40,295 nt of DNA from JBGPIT01 sp041485125 (GCA_041485125.1 JBGPIT010000006.1:1-40295); one strand, 5' to 3'. Counted from the stretch's first letter, positions 14,813 to 26,429 are shown. The notes: generated by a model not told the origin, from the sequence alone. Made by a program: numbers and translations.

Positions 14813-15820
14813 GTGAACACGCGCTGGGCGGTGAGCTTGCCGGTGCCGCCGAACGTGCCGGCGTCGCTTGCCCTGGTGCGCACGGCCGAGTCGTACGGCT
14901 ACGAGAGCGTGTGGATCGCCGAGACCTCCGGGCCCGACGCGTTCGCGCTCGCCGCGGCGGTCGCGACCACGGTCGCGCGCATGCGCATCGGCACCGCCGT
15001 CGTTCCCGCGTACACCCGCACGCCCGCCGTCCTCGCCGCCGCGGCGGGGACGATCGAGCAGCTCGCGCCCGGACGCTTCATCCTCGGCATCGGCGCGTCG
15101 AGCGAGGCGATCGTCGAGCAGTGGAGCGGCGTGCCCTTCCGGAAGCCGCTCGCGCGCGTGCGCGAGACCGTCGAGGTCGTCCGGCGCATGCTCGCCGGCG
15201 AGCGGCCGGAGGTCGACGGCACGACGCTCCGCACGCGCGGCTTTCGCTTGACCTCGCCGCCGACCGCGCCGCTGCCGATCTACGTCGCCGGTCTCATGCC
15301 CGCGATGCTCGAGATCGCCGGACAGTACGGTGACGGCGCGATCCTCAACTTCTTCCCGGTCGAGGCGCTGCCGCGCATGATCGAGCATCTCGCCGCCGGC
15401 GCGCGGCGGGCCGGACGCGACTTCGATCAGTACGAGGTCGTATGCCGTTTTCAGGTGTGCGTGACGGACGATCCCGCCGGCGTCCGCCGGATCCTGCGGG
15501 GCTTCCTCGCGCCCTACTTCGCGACGGCGGTCTACAACCGCTTCATCGACTGGTGCGGCTTCCACGACGAGGCGCGCCAACTGCGCGAGGGCTGGGCGGC
15601 GCGTGACCGCGGCAAGACCGAAGCCGCGGTGCACGACGAGATGATCGACCGCATCGCGATCATCGGCAGCGCCGAGGCGTGCCGCGAGAAGATCGCGGCC
15701 TTCGTCCGCTCCGGCATCACCACGCCGATGATCAGCCCGATCGTGCCGGTCGAGCCGGCGCTCGACGCGACGCTCGGCGCGTTCGCCCCGGCCCTCGGGT
15801 CCGACGCGGCGTCGCGCTGA
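14813..15820 (+). CDS. LLM-class flavin-dependent oxidoreductase
   Basis: A 335-residue luciferase-like TIM-barrel protein. RTAESYGYESVWIAE near residue 30, RMRIGTAVVPAYTRTP near 58, FILGIGASSE near 90 and LPIYVAGLMPAMLE near 160 are the usual landmarks of F420- or FMN-dependent members such as methylene-tetrahydromethanopterin-reductase-like enzymes. Which cofactor it uses cannot be decided by eye. It starts with GTG 19 nt after the ATP-grasp gene on the same strand, so the two are probably cotranscribed. The substrate is unknown. Confidence 0.82.
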   Translation: MNTRWAVSLPVPPNVPASLALVRTAESYGYESVWIAETSGPDAFALAAAVATTVARMRIGTAVVPAYTRTPAVLAAAAGTIEQLAPGRFILGIGASSEAIVEQWSGVPFRKPLARVRETVEVVRRMLAGERPEVDGTTLRTRGFRLTSPPTAPLPIYVAGLMPAMLEIAGQYGDGAILNFFPVEALPRMIEHLAAGARRAGRDFDQYEVVCRFQVCVTDDPAGVRRILRGFLAPYFATAVYNRFIDWCGFHDEARQLREGWAARDRGKTEAAVHDEMIDRIAIIGSAEACREKIAAFVRSGITTPMISPIVPVEPALDATLGAFAPALGSDAASR

Positions 15821-15844
15821 CCGACGACGTCGCGCCGACCGCGC

Positions 15845-16090
15845 TCACCCAAGCGCGCCGATCTCCTTCGCGAGCGTGTCGCGGATGCGCGCCGCGGCGC
15901 TGGTGCTCTCGACGAGATCGAGCATGTCGTCCTCGGAAAGCGAGATGAAGCGTCGGCTGGCACCCTTGGTGAGGGAGATGCGGAAGGCGTCCTCGGTCGC
16001 CCGGGTCGGGATCACGACGCTCACCGCCGGGTCGATCGTCGCGACGATCGCGATCAGCTGCTCCTTGGCGTCGGCGAACTCGTCGCTCAT
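15845..16090 (-). CDS. small conserved-looking protein of unknown function
   Basis: An 81-residue acidic cytoplasmic protein with no signal or membrane segment. It has a strand-like SVVIPTRATEDAFRISLTKG centre and a helical C-terminus. AAGGGA lies 8 nt before the ATG. The stop falls in a short hairpin (15841-15856) facing the oxidoreductase gene. It starts 13 nt after the GST stop, so it is the second gene of a two-gene unit and may act with it. I do not recognise the family. Confidence 0.6.
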   Translation of the reverse strand: MSDEFADAKEQLIAIVATIDPAVSVVIPTRATEDAFRISLTKGASRRFISLSEDDMLDLVESTSAAARIRDTLAKEIGALG

Positions 16091-16103
16091 GGCGGCATTC
16101 CCT

Positions 16104-16817
16104 TCAGGCGGCGCGTGACGCGGTGACCGGTCGCGTCGCCTGGTCGACGCGATCCATGAAGGCGACGATCTCGCGGCGCTCGTCGACCGCGGCACGGCCC
16201 TCGGTCGAGTCGGCGACCGCGAAGAGCTGGGCGTAGACGGCGATGTCGGCGAGGCTCAGGCGGTTGCCGACGAGATACTCGTGTCCGGCGAGCAGACCGG
16301 CGAGCGCGTCGAGGTGGCGGCCGAGCTCGTGCATCACCTGCGCGTCGGTCTTCCGGCCGATGCCCTGTGCCTGCGTCTGGCTGTTGATCGCCCGCGGCGC
16401 CAGGAGCGGTGCGATCATCTTCACCGCCGCGTTCTCGGACGCGAGGAGCTTCTCCAAGGTCCGGGCGCGATTGTGGGCGATGCCGAAACGCAAGCGCACC
16501 TCGAAGAAGTAGAGGCTCTCGTCCGCCCAGTCCTCGAGGACGTGCATCAGGGCGCGCTCGCGCGGATCGCGCGGGACGAGCGGCGGATCGGGGTAACGCT
16601 CTTCGAGGTAGTAGGCGATCTCGGTGGAGTCGCAGATCGTCCGACCGTCGGCGTCGGTGAGCGCCGGGACTTTCCCGGTCGGATTGATCTTCCGATAGCC
16701 CATCTGCGCCTCGAGCAGGCCGATCTCGTGGGTCTGATACGGCACGCGCTTGACGTTCAAGACGCGGCGAATCTTGTCGCAGAACGGTGAGATCTCGAAC
16801 TGATGGAGCGTCATCAT
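16104..16817 (-). CDS. glutathione S-transferase family protein
   Basis: A 237-residue protein. The thioredoxin-like N-terminal domain has SPFCDK (residues 10-15), where Ser or Cys would activate the thiol. NPTGKVPAL with its cis-Pro and DSTEIAYYLEERYP, which contacts glutathione, follow. The helical C-terminal domain ends with NRLSLADIAVYAQLF, the usual N-capping motif. It may conjugate or reduce electrophiles; the class is closer to omega/zeta-like bacterial forms than to beta. It is divergent from the crotonase-fold gene. Confidence 0.85.
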   Translation of the reverse strand: MMTLHQFEISPFCDKIRRVLNVKRVPYQTHEIGLLEAQMGYRKINPTGKVPALTDADGRTICDSTEIAYYLEERYPDPPLVPRDPRERALMHVLEDWADESLYFFEVRLRFGIAHNRARTLEKLLASENAAVKMIAPLLAPRAINSQTQAQGIGRKTDAQVMHELGRHLDALAGLLAGHEYLVGNRLSLADIAVYAQLFAVADSTEGRAAVDERREIVAFMDRVDQATRPVTASRAA

Positions 16818-17027
16818 GGTACACGCACCTCCGTCCCGTGTCGGCGATCGTTGGCGCCCGGCGTATCACGCCGCCACGGCCGACGCATCCATCGGCGTGT
16901 GGCGAGGTGGGTCGCCGTACGCTAAGGACTGCGGTGCGCGCGGATCCGGTCGACGCGACCGCCGCGCGCGACGAGGAGGTCAGCCCGTGAGAGTCGAACC
17001 GTCCCACCTGCTGCCGCGGGCGCCGCG

Positions 17028-17819
17028 ATGAGTGGCTTCGGCGTCGACGTCTCGCGCGATGCGGACGGGGTGGCGTGGCTGGTGCTGCGGAACCCCGAGC
17101 GCCTGAACGCGGTCCGGCTCGAGATGTGGCAGGCGATTCCGGAGGCGGTGGCGGCGCTGGACTCCGATCCCGCCGTGCGCGTGATCGTCATGCGCGGCCA
17201 CGGCGACCAGGCGTTCGCGTCGGGCGCCGACATCTCGGAGTTCGAGACCCACCGCAAAGACGCCGCGTCGGGGGCCGCCTACGAGCGCACCACCGCGCTC
17301 GCCTTCGACGCGCTGACGCAGCTCTCGAAGCCGCTCGTCGCGATGCTGCAAGGCGTGTGCATCGGCGGCGGTCTCGCGCTCGCCACCAGCGCGGATCTTC
17401 GCGTCGCGGCCGACGACACGCGCCTCGCGCTGCCGGCGGCGCGGCTCGGCCTCGGCTATCACTTCAAAGGCGTCGAGCGTCTGGTGCGGCTGCTCGGACC
17501 TTCGGCCGCGAGCGAGCTCTTCTTCACGGCGCGACGCTACACCGCCGAAGAGGCGCTGCGGATCGGCCTCGTGAACCAAGTCGTGCCGAAGGCCGAGGTC
17601 GAGGCGTTCACCGCGCGCTATGCGCGCGACATCGCCGCCAACGCGCCGCTCACCGTTCGCGCCGCCAAGCGCGCCATCCTCGAGACCCAGCGCTCCGCGC
17701 CGGAGCGCGATCTGGACGCGGTCCAGCGCCTCACCGCCGCCTGCTTCGAAAGCACCGACTACGCCGAGGGCGTGCGCGCGTTCCTCGAGAAGCGGCCGCC
17801 GCGCTTCCGCGGGGCGTGA
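17028..17819 (+). CDS. enoyl-CoA hydratase/isomerase (crotonase) family protein
   Basis: A 263-residue crotonase-fold protein. The oxyanion-hole segments ASGADISEF (about residues 64-72) and CIGGGLALATSADL are present and should bind acyl-CoA thioesters. By eye, the two catalytic Glu of classical hydratases (Glu144 and Glu164 of the rat enzyme) align with Ala in GGGLALA and LPAARLG. Simple hydration is therefore doubtful; an isomerase, decarboxylase or other crotonase reaction is possible. The preceding 210 nt (16818-17027), divergent from the GST gene, show no convincing promoter. Confidence 0.85.
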   Translation: MSGFGVDVSRDADGVAWLVLRNPERLNAVRLEMWQAIPEAVAALDSDPAVRVIVMRGHGDQAFASGADISEFETHRKDAASGAAYERTTALAFDALTQLSKPLVAMLQGVCIGGGLALATSADLRVAADDTRLALPAARLGLGYHFKGVERLVRLLGPSAASELFFTARRYTAEEALRIGLVNQVVPKAEVEAFTARYARDIAANAPLTVRAAKRAILETQRSAPERDLDAVQRLTAACFESTDYAEGVRAFLEKRPPRFRGA

Positions 17820-17827
17820 TCGCGGCG

Positions 17828-17849
17828 ACGCCGCCGGAAGCCGCGGCGT
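17828..17849. terminator. GC hairpin between convergent genes
   Basis: A perfect 7-bp stem (ACGCCGC/GCGGCGT) with an 8-nt loop sits between the facing ends of the crotonase and acpS genes. No T-tract is present. Confidence 0.35.
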
Positions 17850-17867
17850 CCGCGAGATACGATCGGC

Positions 17868-18260
17868 CTACGTGCCTTCGGCGATGACGTGGGCCACCGC
17901 GATCTCCGCGGTATGCGTGATCGACAGATGAAAGACCGCGATGCCGTGCTTCCCGGCGTAGGCGGCGGCGTTCCCGGAGAGCACGATCTCGGGACGGCTC
18001 CGCGGCCGCCGCACCACCTCGATGTCGAGAAACGACGCGTTCCGGCCCCACCCGCAGCCGAGCGCTTTCATCGTCGCCTCCTTGGCCGCGAATCGCGCCG
18101 CGTAGCTCTGGAAACGGCTGCGCCCGCGTCCGTCGCAGTACGCCTGCTCGCCTTTGGTAAACACGCGCGCCCGAAAGCGCGCCCCCGTCCGGGGATTCTC
18201 GAGCGCCGCACCCACCCGAGCAACCTCCGCAACATCGACGCCGGTGCCGACGATCGCCAT
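17868..18260 (-). CDS. acpS: holo-[acyl-carrier-protein] synthase
   Basis: A 130-residue phosphopantetheinyl transferase that loads the 4'-phosphopantetheine arm from CoA onto acyl carrier protein. IVGTGVDVAEVARV holds the metal-binding Asp9. RFAAKEATMKALGCGW holds the conserved Glu and Lys, and HLSITHT near the C-terminus completes the family pattern. It is slightly longer than the usual 120-126 residues. It starts 67 nt after the radical SAM stop on the same strand and is likely cotranscribed with it. Confidence 0.92.
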   Translation of the reverse strand: MAIVGTGVDVAEVARVGAALENPRTGARFRARVFTKGEQAYCDGRGRSRFQSYAARFAAKEATMKALGCGWGRNASFLDIEVVRRPRSRPEIVLSGNAAAYAGKHGIAVFHLSITHTAEIAVAHVIAEGT

Positions 18261-18327
18261 CCGCCAAGGTCGTGCCGAAGAACCGCCTCCGACGCAAGAA
18301 CTCGCGTTCCGCGGCAGTGATGCCGGT

Positions 18328-20055
18328 TCAGCAGGCGCCGCAGAGCTTGCAGATCGTGACGTCGCAGGGCGCGGTCTGCCGCTCGGCGTAGGCCCGCTCG
18401 CGCTCGACCCAGAGGAACCGCTTGTGCAGCGAGTGGTCGATGAAGTCCCACGGCAGGATCTCGTCCGAGGCATACGCGCGCATCACGTAGAAGTCGGGAT
18501 CGATGCCGAGGGACGGCTCGCGGCGGAAGCGTTGAACCACCTGCCACCAATCGCCGCCCGCCGCGTGGATCGCCAGCAGCAGACGCGACACGCGCCGATC
18601 GCCGCGTGAGAGCAACGTCGCGTAGTAGGCCTCGCGCGGCGATTCGACGTCGATCGTCACGTTCGGCAGACGGCCGACGGCGCGACGGAGATAGTCGATC
18701 TTCTTCTTGACCGAGCGCAGGTCTTCCATCGACTCCCACTGCAGCGGCGTCCAGGGCTTCGGCGCGAAGGGGTTCACGGAGAGCGTGAGACGCTGCACCC
18801 GCCCGTTGCTCTGGAACCGCGCGCGGATCTTCTCCGTCAGCGCGACGATCGCCGCCACATCCTCGTGCGTCTCGGTCGGCAGGCCGATCATGAAGTAGAG
18901 CTTCATCGCGCGGACGCCGGAGCCGACCAGCCAATCGGCGGCGCGCAGGATCTCGGGCTCGGTGAGGTTCTTGTTGATGACCCGCCGCATACGCTCGGAG
19001 CCGGCCTCCGGCGCCACCGTGACGCTCTGGGCACCGCCGCGACCGAGGGCGCGCGCGAGCCGGCGCGTGATCACGTCGGCCTTGAGCGACGACGGCGACG
19101 CGCGTCCGCCGCGGTCGGCGACGAACTCGACGAGCTCCGCGATCGCCGGCACGCTCGCCATCTCCGCGCCGACGAAGCCGATCGTCGAGCGCTCGCGCAG
19201 GCCCTCCTCCGCGGCGGCCTTCAGGACCTCGGCGCTCCGGTTCCGCACCGGGCGGTACATGTAGCCGGCGGCGCAGAAGCGGCAGCCCCACTCGCAGCCG
19301 CGGCTCGCCTCGACGAGCGCCATGTCGCCGAAGATCGCCTCGGGCGTGAGGACGCGCGACACCGTGCTGAAGCGGTCGAGATCGGCGACGAGCCGTCGCT
19401 CGACCGTTCCCGATCCCGGACCCCGATAGGTGACGGCTTGAATGGTGCCGTCGGGCGCATAGTCGATCTCGTAGCGATCGGGTCGGTACGCCCCCCCGAC
19501 CTCCGCCGCCGCGTCGAGCACCCCGGCACGGCCGCCGCCCGCGTCCCGTGCCGCCACGTAACGCGCCAGGAACTCCGGCACCATCTCCTCGCCCTCGCCG
19601 ATCAGGAAGAGGTCGAAGAAGTCGGCGATCGGCTCCGGGTTGAGGAAGGTCGCGGGTCCGCCGGCGATGAGCAGTGGGCCGCCGCCGCGCTCCGTGCGGA
19701 GCGGTATGATGCCGGCGCCGACGAGGATGTCGACGACGTGCTGGTAATCGGCCTCGAACGAGATCGAGAAGGCGACGATCTCGAACTCGCGAAGCGGCCG
19801 GCCGCTTTCGAGCGACACCACCTCGCGGTCGCGCTCGTCGCGGTCGGGAAGAAAGGCGCGCTCGCAGTGGACGCGCGGATGGCAGGAGAGGATCTCGAAC
19901 ACGGCCTGGAAGCCGAGGTTCGCCATCCCGACCGGATAGGTGTTGGGGTACACCAGACACACCGAGACGTCGCCGCCGCGCGTCGGCTCGAACAAGAAGC
20001 GCTCGTGCGCCAGACGCTCGCGCGCCCGCTCTCTGGGGTCGAATTTCATTCGCAT
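18328..20055 (-). CDS. B12-binding-domain radical SAM protein (TIGR03960-like)
   Basis: A 575-residue protein. The N-terminal part (about residues 30-150) has VCLVYPNTYPVGMANLGFQ and ILVGAGIIPLRTE and resembles a cobalamin-binding Rossmann domain, without an obvious DXHXXG motif. The radical SAM cluster motif is RGCEWGCRFCAAGY (CX3CX2C). APEAGSERMRRVINKN and YFMIGLPTETHED follow as in the family. The C-terminus ends CKLCGAC, an extra Cys cluster. Its reaction is unknown to me. It lacks the TIGR03936 tail often fused or adjacent in relatives. A second ATG at 20049 is possible. Confidence 0.85.
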   Translation of the reverse strand: MRMKFDPRERARERLAHERFLFEPTRGGDVSVCLVYPNTYPVGMANLGFQAVFEILSCHPRVHCERAFLPDRDERDREVVSLESGRPLREFEIVAFSISFEADYQHVVDILVGAGIIPLRTERGGGPLLIAGGPATFLNPEPIADFFDLFLIGEGEEMVPEFLARYVAARDAGGGRAGVLDAAAEVGGAYRPDRYEIDYAPDGTIQAVTYRGPGSGTVERRLVADLDRFSTVSRVLTPEAIFGDMALVEASRGCEWGCRFCAAGYMYRPVRNRSAEVLKAAAEEGLRERSTIGFVGAEMASVPAIAELVEFVADRGGRASPSSLKADVITRRLARALGRGGAQSVTVAPEAGSERMRRVINKNLTEPEILRAADWLVGSGVRAMKLYFMIGLPTETHEDVAAIVALTEKIRARFQSNGRVQRLTLSVNPFAPKPWTPLQWESMEDLRSVKKKIDYLRRAVGRLPNVTIDVESPREAYYATLLSRGDRRVSRLLLAIHAAGGDWWQVVQRFRREPSLGIDPDFYVMRAYASDEILPWDFIDHSLHKRFLWVERERAYAERQTAPCDVTICKLCGAC

Positions 20056-20068
20056 CTAGGTGCTGCGT

Positions 20069-20161
20069 GCCGTCTGAGAGTCGTCGGCCAGAATCGAAGA
20101 ATTGGGAATTGGGCTCCGGAGACCGCAGAGAAGGCGTGCGCCTTGCTCATGCTCAGACGGC
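20069..20161 (-). promoter_or_regulatory. structured 5' leader of the radical SAM gene
   Basis: A perfect 10-bp inverted repeat (GCCGTCTGAG at the 5' side, CTCAGACGGC at the 3' side on the minus strand; 20152-20161 with 20069-20078) encloses 73 nt. That segment contains a small AAGGC/GCCTT hairpin. The whole lies in a leader of about 118 nt between a good promoter and a start codon without a Shine-Dalgarno site. It could be a cis-regulatory RNA. It does not match the cobalamin riboswitch core as I know it. Confidence 0.45.
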
Positions 20162-20180
20162 GCTCTTACGCCTCGAATCG

Positions 20181-20210
20181 ATTATAGGGCCGGGCGTGGG
20201 ACGCGCTCAA
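20181..20210 (-). promoter_or_regulatory. sigma-70 promoter for the radical SAM-acpS unit
   Basis: TTGAGC (20205-20210), 18 nt, then a perfect TATAAT (20181-20186). The start point would be near 20174, giving a leader of about 118 nt before the ATG at 20055. Confidence 0.7.
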
Positions 20211-20301
20211 CCGGCGGCTCCGCGGGGGACCAATAGCGCGCCAGCGCAATCAGCTGAGCGCCAGGCGCGGCCACCAACGCAGCCGCATGAGGGAAGGTGA
20301 G

Positions 20302-20338
20302 CGAGGACGCCCCGCCACGCGGTGGCGGGGCGTCCTCG
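20302..20338 (-). terminator. terminator hairpin after ftsZ (end of the dcw cluster)
   Basis: A perfect 17-bp GC-rich stem (20302-20318 with 20322-20338) with a 3-nt loop begins 20 nt after the ftsZ stop. Only a short pyrimidine run (CTCACCTTCCCT) follows on the minus strand rather than a true T-tract. Position and strength argue for termination. Confidence 0.75.
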
Positions 20339-20357
20339 GTGATTCAGCTATGACCGT

Positions 20358-21626
<1,269 letters not shown>

Positions 21627-21789
21627 AACCCCTCCTCCTTCAACCCGTGCCACGGTGCTGCTCTCGCTCTGGGGTGAACGGTGCTCGTGGCTTCCAACAG
21701 CCCCACGTCCCTGCCGCCTCATACCGCACCTCCTGTAGCGTAATTCGAAATCGGTGTCATCTAGATATTGCGTCCGATGCTCATCTCGC

Positions 21790-23019
21790 TCAAAAAAATT
21801 CGCGCAGCCATTCCGTCATCCGATGACGAACGCGTCCGAGGACGCCTTGGTCGCGGAGCGACACCACACGCGACGCGCCGCCGCCGCTCACGCTCGCGAG
21901 GACGAGACCGATCGCCGACGAGTAAAGCGGGCTCTCGACCAGATCGGCGAGCCCGGTCACGTGCTGCGGCACGCCGATACGGACGGGCAGACCGAACGTT
22001 CGCTCCGCGACCTCCGAGATGCTGTCGAGGAGAGCCGTGCCGCCGGTGAGCACCACCCCTGAAGCGAGGGCATCCTCGTAGCCCGAACGGATGATCTCGC
22101 GGCTCACCAGCGTGAAGATCTCCTCGACCCGCGGCTCGATGATCTCGCAGAGGATGTGGCGCGAGAGCACGCGCGGCTCGCGATCGCCGACGGTCGGCAC
22201 CTCGATCTGCGTGTGGCGCGGGACGTTCGCGGCGCGGGCGCAGCCGAAGCGGTGCTTGATCTTCTCGGCCTCGATCGTCGGCGTACGGAGACCGGCCGCG
22301 ATGTCGTTGGTGAGGTGGCCGCCGCCGAGCGGCAAGACCGCGGTGTGCTTCACCGCCCCACCGTGGAAGATGACGATGTCGGTGGTGCCGCCGCCGATGT
22401 CGACGAGCGCGACGCCGAGGTCCTTCTCCTCGGGCGTCAAGACCGCGTCGGCCGACGCGAGCGGTCCGAGGACGACGTCGTCGACCGTCAGGCCGGCCCG
22501 CTTGCAGCACTTGATGAGGTTCTGCGCCGCCGACATCTGCGCCGTCACGATGTGGACTTTTGCCTCGAGACGGACGCCGGAGATGCCGAGCGGCTCCTTG
22601 ATGCCCTCCTGCTCGTCGATGATGAACTCTTGCGGCAGGACGTGGAGCACCTCGCGCTCGGCCGGCAGCGCGACCGCGCCGGCGGCATCCAGGACGCGGT
22701 TCACGTCGCCGTCGGAGATCTCACCGTTCCGCACCGCGACGACGCCGTGGCTGCTGACGCCGCGTACGTGCGCACCGCCGATGCTCGCGACCACGTGGCG
22801 GATCTCGCAGCCCGCCATCGCCTCGGCCTCGGTGACCGCCTTACGTATCGCCGCGACCGTCGACTCGACGTGGACGATCACGCCTTTGCGGAGCCCGCGT
22901 GATTGCGCGGTTCCGAACCCCGAGACCGCGATGCCGTGATCACCGAGATTGCCGACCAGGACGCACGTCTTCCACGTCCCGAGATCGAGGCCCGCAACGA
23001 GCGGCATCCGCTTCGCCAT
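21790..23019 (-). CDS. ftsA: cell division protein FtsA
   Basis: A 409-residue actin-like ATPase that tethers FtsZ filaments to the membrane and recruits later division proteins. GLDLGTWKTCVLVG is phosphate-binding loop 1, VDIGGGTTDIVIF loop 2, and LTGGTALLDSI the adenosine motif. The C-terminus VRHRMTEWLREFF is an amphipathic membrane-targeting helix. The ATG at 23019 follows GGGGAGGAGGGG, one of the strongest ribosome sites here; the longer frame to 23043 would start inside that site. Confidence 0.96.
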   Translation of the reverse strand: MAKRMPLVAGLDLGTWKTCVLVGNLGDHGIAVSGFGTAQSRGLRKGVIVHVESTVAAIRKAVTEAEAMAGCEIRHVVASIGGAHVRGVSSHGVVAVRNGEISDGDVNRVLDAAGAVALPAEREVLHVLPQEFIIDEQEGIKEPLGISGVRLEAKVHIVTAQMSAAQNLIKCCKRAGLTVDDVVLGPLASADAVLTPEEKDLGVALVDIGGGTTDIVIFHGGAVKHTAVLPLGGGHLTNDIAAGLRTPTIEAEKIKHRFGCARAANVPRHTQIEVPTVGDREPRVLSRHILCEIIEPRVEEIFTLVSREIIRSGYEDALASGVVLTGGTALLDSISEVAERTFGLPVRIGVPQHVTGLADLVESPLYSSAIGLVLASVSGGGASRVVSLRDQGVLGRVRHRMTEWLREFF

Positions 23020-23062
23020 TCCCCTCCTCCCCGCTCCCCACACCTAGCGCGCCGGGCGCCGT

Positions 23063-24097
23063 TCAGGTCTCGCGCCGCGTCCGCCTCTTCCCGCCCGCGT
23101 CGTCACGCGGGCGCGCGCCGGATTGCGCCGGCGTCCGCAACCGGATCACCGCTTCGCCCGGCGCGGTCAGATCGATCGCGCGCAGTTGCGCTTCACGACC
23201 GCCGAACGTGCCGAGCACTTCTTCCAACCGCGCCACTCGCTCGGGCAGCGCCCGCCATCCGAAGCCGAGCGCGATACGTGGCTCGACGGGGAAGACGGTG
23301 ATGCCCTCCTGTCGCTCGATATGCACCTCGGAAACGCGAAATGGAAGCCCCGCGGCACGCATTGTTCGCATCACCCGCAGCGCTTGCCGGATCGCGTGCC
23401 GCGCATACGGCGCCTCGCCCGCCACCAGAGCGGCCTCGATGCCGGTCACCAACGGCAGCGCGAGCGGCTCGTCGGGACCGAGCGGCGAAAATGCGACACC
23501 GCGGCGATCGACGTAGTAGGGCTGATCGAGCAGCACGATCGCCGCCGGACGCCGCTCGGTGACGGTGACGATCAGACGTCGCGGCGGCTCGCGACGGACC
23601 TCGGCGCGCGCGATCCAGGGATGCTCCTCGAGGCGGCGCGCTGTTGCGTCCAGGTCGACGTTCCAGATGCCGATGCCCTCGTAGAGGCCCGCCCAGTCGA
23701 GGACCGCGGCACGCGAGAGCCGCTGCGTCGGCGAGACCGCGATCTCCGCGACCGCGAAGTAGGGATGGGCACGGAACGCGGCGACGATCGGCGGCACAGC
23801 GGCCACGACCGCGCTGGCGACGCCGAGGACGGCGGCGATCGAGAGCAGCCGGCTCGCGAGCCTCGACGGCCGATGGACGGTGTCGGCGCGGATGGGCTGG
23901 GCGGCGGACCGGTGACGACCGGCGCGTACGCCGCTCCGTGGCGGGCGACGATCAGACGATCTCTTCGCGTCCCGACCCGCCTCCCCTCGGCCGCGAGGCC
24001 CGCGCCGACGACGCCGGAACGAGCGGGCGGTCGCGCCGGCGAGGAGACCGCGGCAGCATGCGACCGCGCGCGCCGGAAGATGGCGCCACTTCACCAT
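23063..24097 (-). CDS. ftsQ: cell division protein FtsQ
   Basis: A 344-residue bitopic membrane protein of the divisome that joins FtsB/FtsL and regulates septal synthesis. Residues 1-82 are an unusually long, Arg-rich cytoplasmic tail. A transmembrane helix lies at about 83-106. A POTRA-type domain follows (PYFAVAEIAVSPTQRLS and onward), then the FtsQ beta domain with RRPAAIVLLDQPYYVDRRG. It overlaps the murB stop by 7 nt. A later start would shorten the tail but none has a better ribosome site. Confidence 0.9.
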   Translation of the reverse strand: MVKWRHLPARAVACCRGLLAGATARSFRRRRRGPRGRGEAGRDAKRSSDRRPPRSGVRAGRHRSAAQPIRADTVHRPSRLASRLLSIAAVLGVASAVVAAVPPIVAAFRAHPYFAVAEIAVSPTQRLSRAAVLDWAGLYEGIGIWNVDLDATARRLEEHPWIARAEVRREPPRRLIVTVTERRPAAIVLLDQPYYVDRRGVAFSPLGPDEPLALPLVTGIEAALVAGEAPYARHAIRQALRVMRTMRAAGLPFRVSEVHIERQEGITVFPVEPRIALGFGWRALPERVARLEEVLGTFGGREAQLRAIDLTAPGEAVIRLRTPAQSGARPRDDAGGKRRTRRET

Positions 24098-25028
24098 TCA
24101 CCCACCAGACGGACCTCGGGCTCGAGATCGAGGCCGGCATGGCGGCGGACCGCGCGCATCGCGACGTCCATCAATCCCTTCACGTCGCCGGCACGGGCAC
24201 CGCCGAGGTTGACGATGAAGTTCGCGTGCCGGTCGGAGATCATCGCGTTGCCGAGCCGCGCGCCCTTCAGGCCGGCCGCCTCGATCAGCTTCCCAGCATG
24301 CCCGCCGTTCGGGTTCTTGAAGATCGAGCCGGCGTTGGGATGTCCTTTCGGTTGGTGACGGTCGCGGCGGGCCTTGGCGTCGGCGACGGCACCCGCGAGC
24401 GCCGCCGGATCGCCCCGCTCGAGGCCGAGCCGGACAGCGGTGATGATGAGCCCGCGCGGCAACGTGAGACGCCGGTACGCGAAGCCGAGCTCGGCGCGCG
24501 GCAGCGTGACCGGCTCACCCGCCGCGTCGACGGCCTCGATCGCGTCGACGACGCGACCGATCTCGCCACCGAAGGCGCCGGCGTTCATCAGGAGGCCGCC
24601 GCCGATCGTCCCGGGGATGCCCTCGCCGAAGGCGAGCCCTTCCAGACCCGCTTCGATCGTCTGGTAGACGAGACGCTTGAACGGCACCGCCGCGCCGACG
24701 CGCAACCTCGCGCCGGTACGATGCGGCGCCCATTCGACGAAGTCGAACGCCTTGCCGAGCTTGAGAACGACGCCCCTCACACCGCGATCGCTGACCAGGA
24801 GATTCGTCCCGCCGCCGAGGAAGAAGACCGGTGCCTCGCAGGACGTGCACGCACGCAGCAGCGCCTGCAGCTCGGCGACCGAGGCGACGGCGACCAGGAA
24901 ATCCGCCGGCCCGCCGATACGGAAGCTGGTGTGGCGCGCCAGCGCCTCGTCGCAACGCACCTCCGCTCCGGTCGCCGCGAGGGCGGCCGCAAGCGTGTCG
25001 GTCGCGACGACGGCGGGCGCGATCGCGA

Positions 25029-25032
<4 letters not shown>
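24091..25032 (-). CDS. murB: UDP-N-acetylenolpyruvoylglucosamine reductase (MurB, type II)
   Basis: A 313-residue flavoenzyme that reduces UDP-GlcNAc-enolpyruvate with NADPH to UDP-MurNAc. ARHTSFRIGGPADF and FFLGGGTNLLVSD form the FAD-binding half. GIPGTIGGGLLMNAGAFGGE carries further FAD contacts, and GSIFKNP holds the proton-donor Ser. The short length and this C-terminal pattern match type II MurB. The GTG at 25032 overlaps the murC stop (GTGA). Confidence 0.96.

Positions 25033-26429
<1,397 letters not shown>

Noticed and set aside
16990..17020. tRNA-like TTCGA with GAGAG on the minus strand before the crotonase gene
   Set aside because: The flanking bases do not form a T-stem and no acceptor or anticodon arm can be drawn.
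20056..20180. Cobalamin riboswitch in the radical SAM leader
   Set aside because: The expected conserved B12-box core was not found; only a generic stem is supported.
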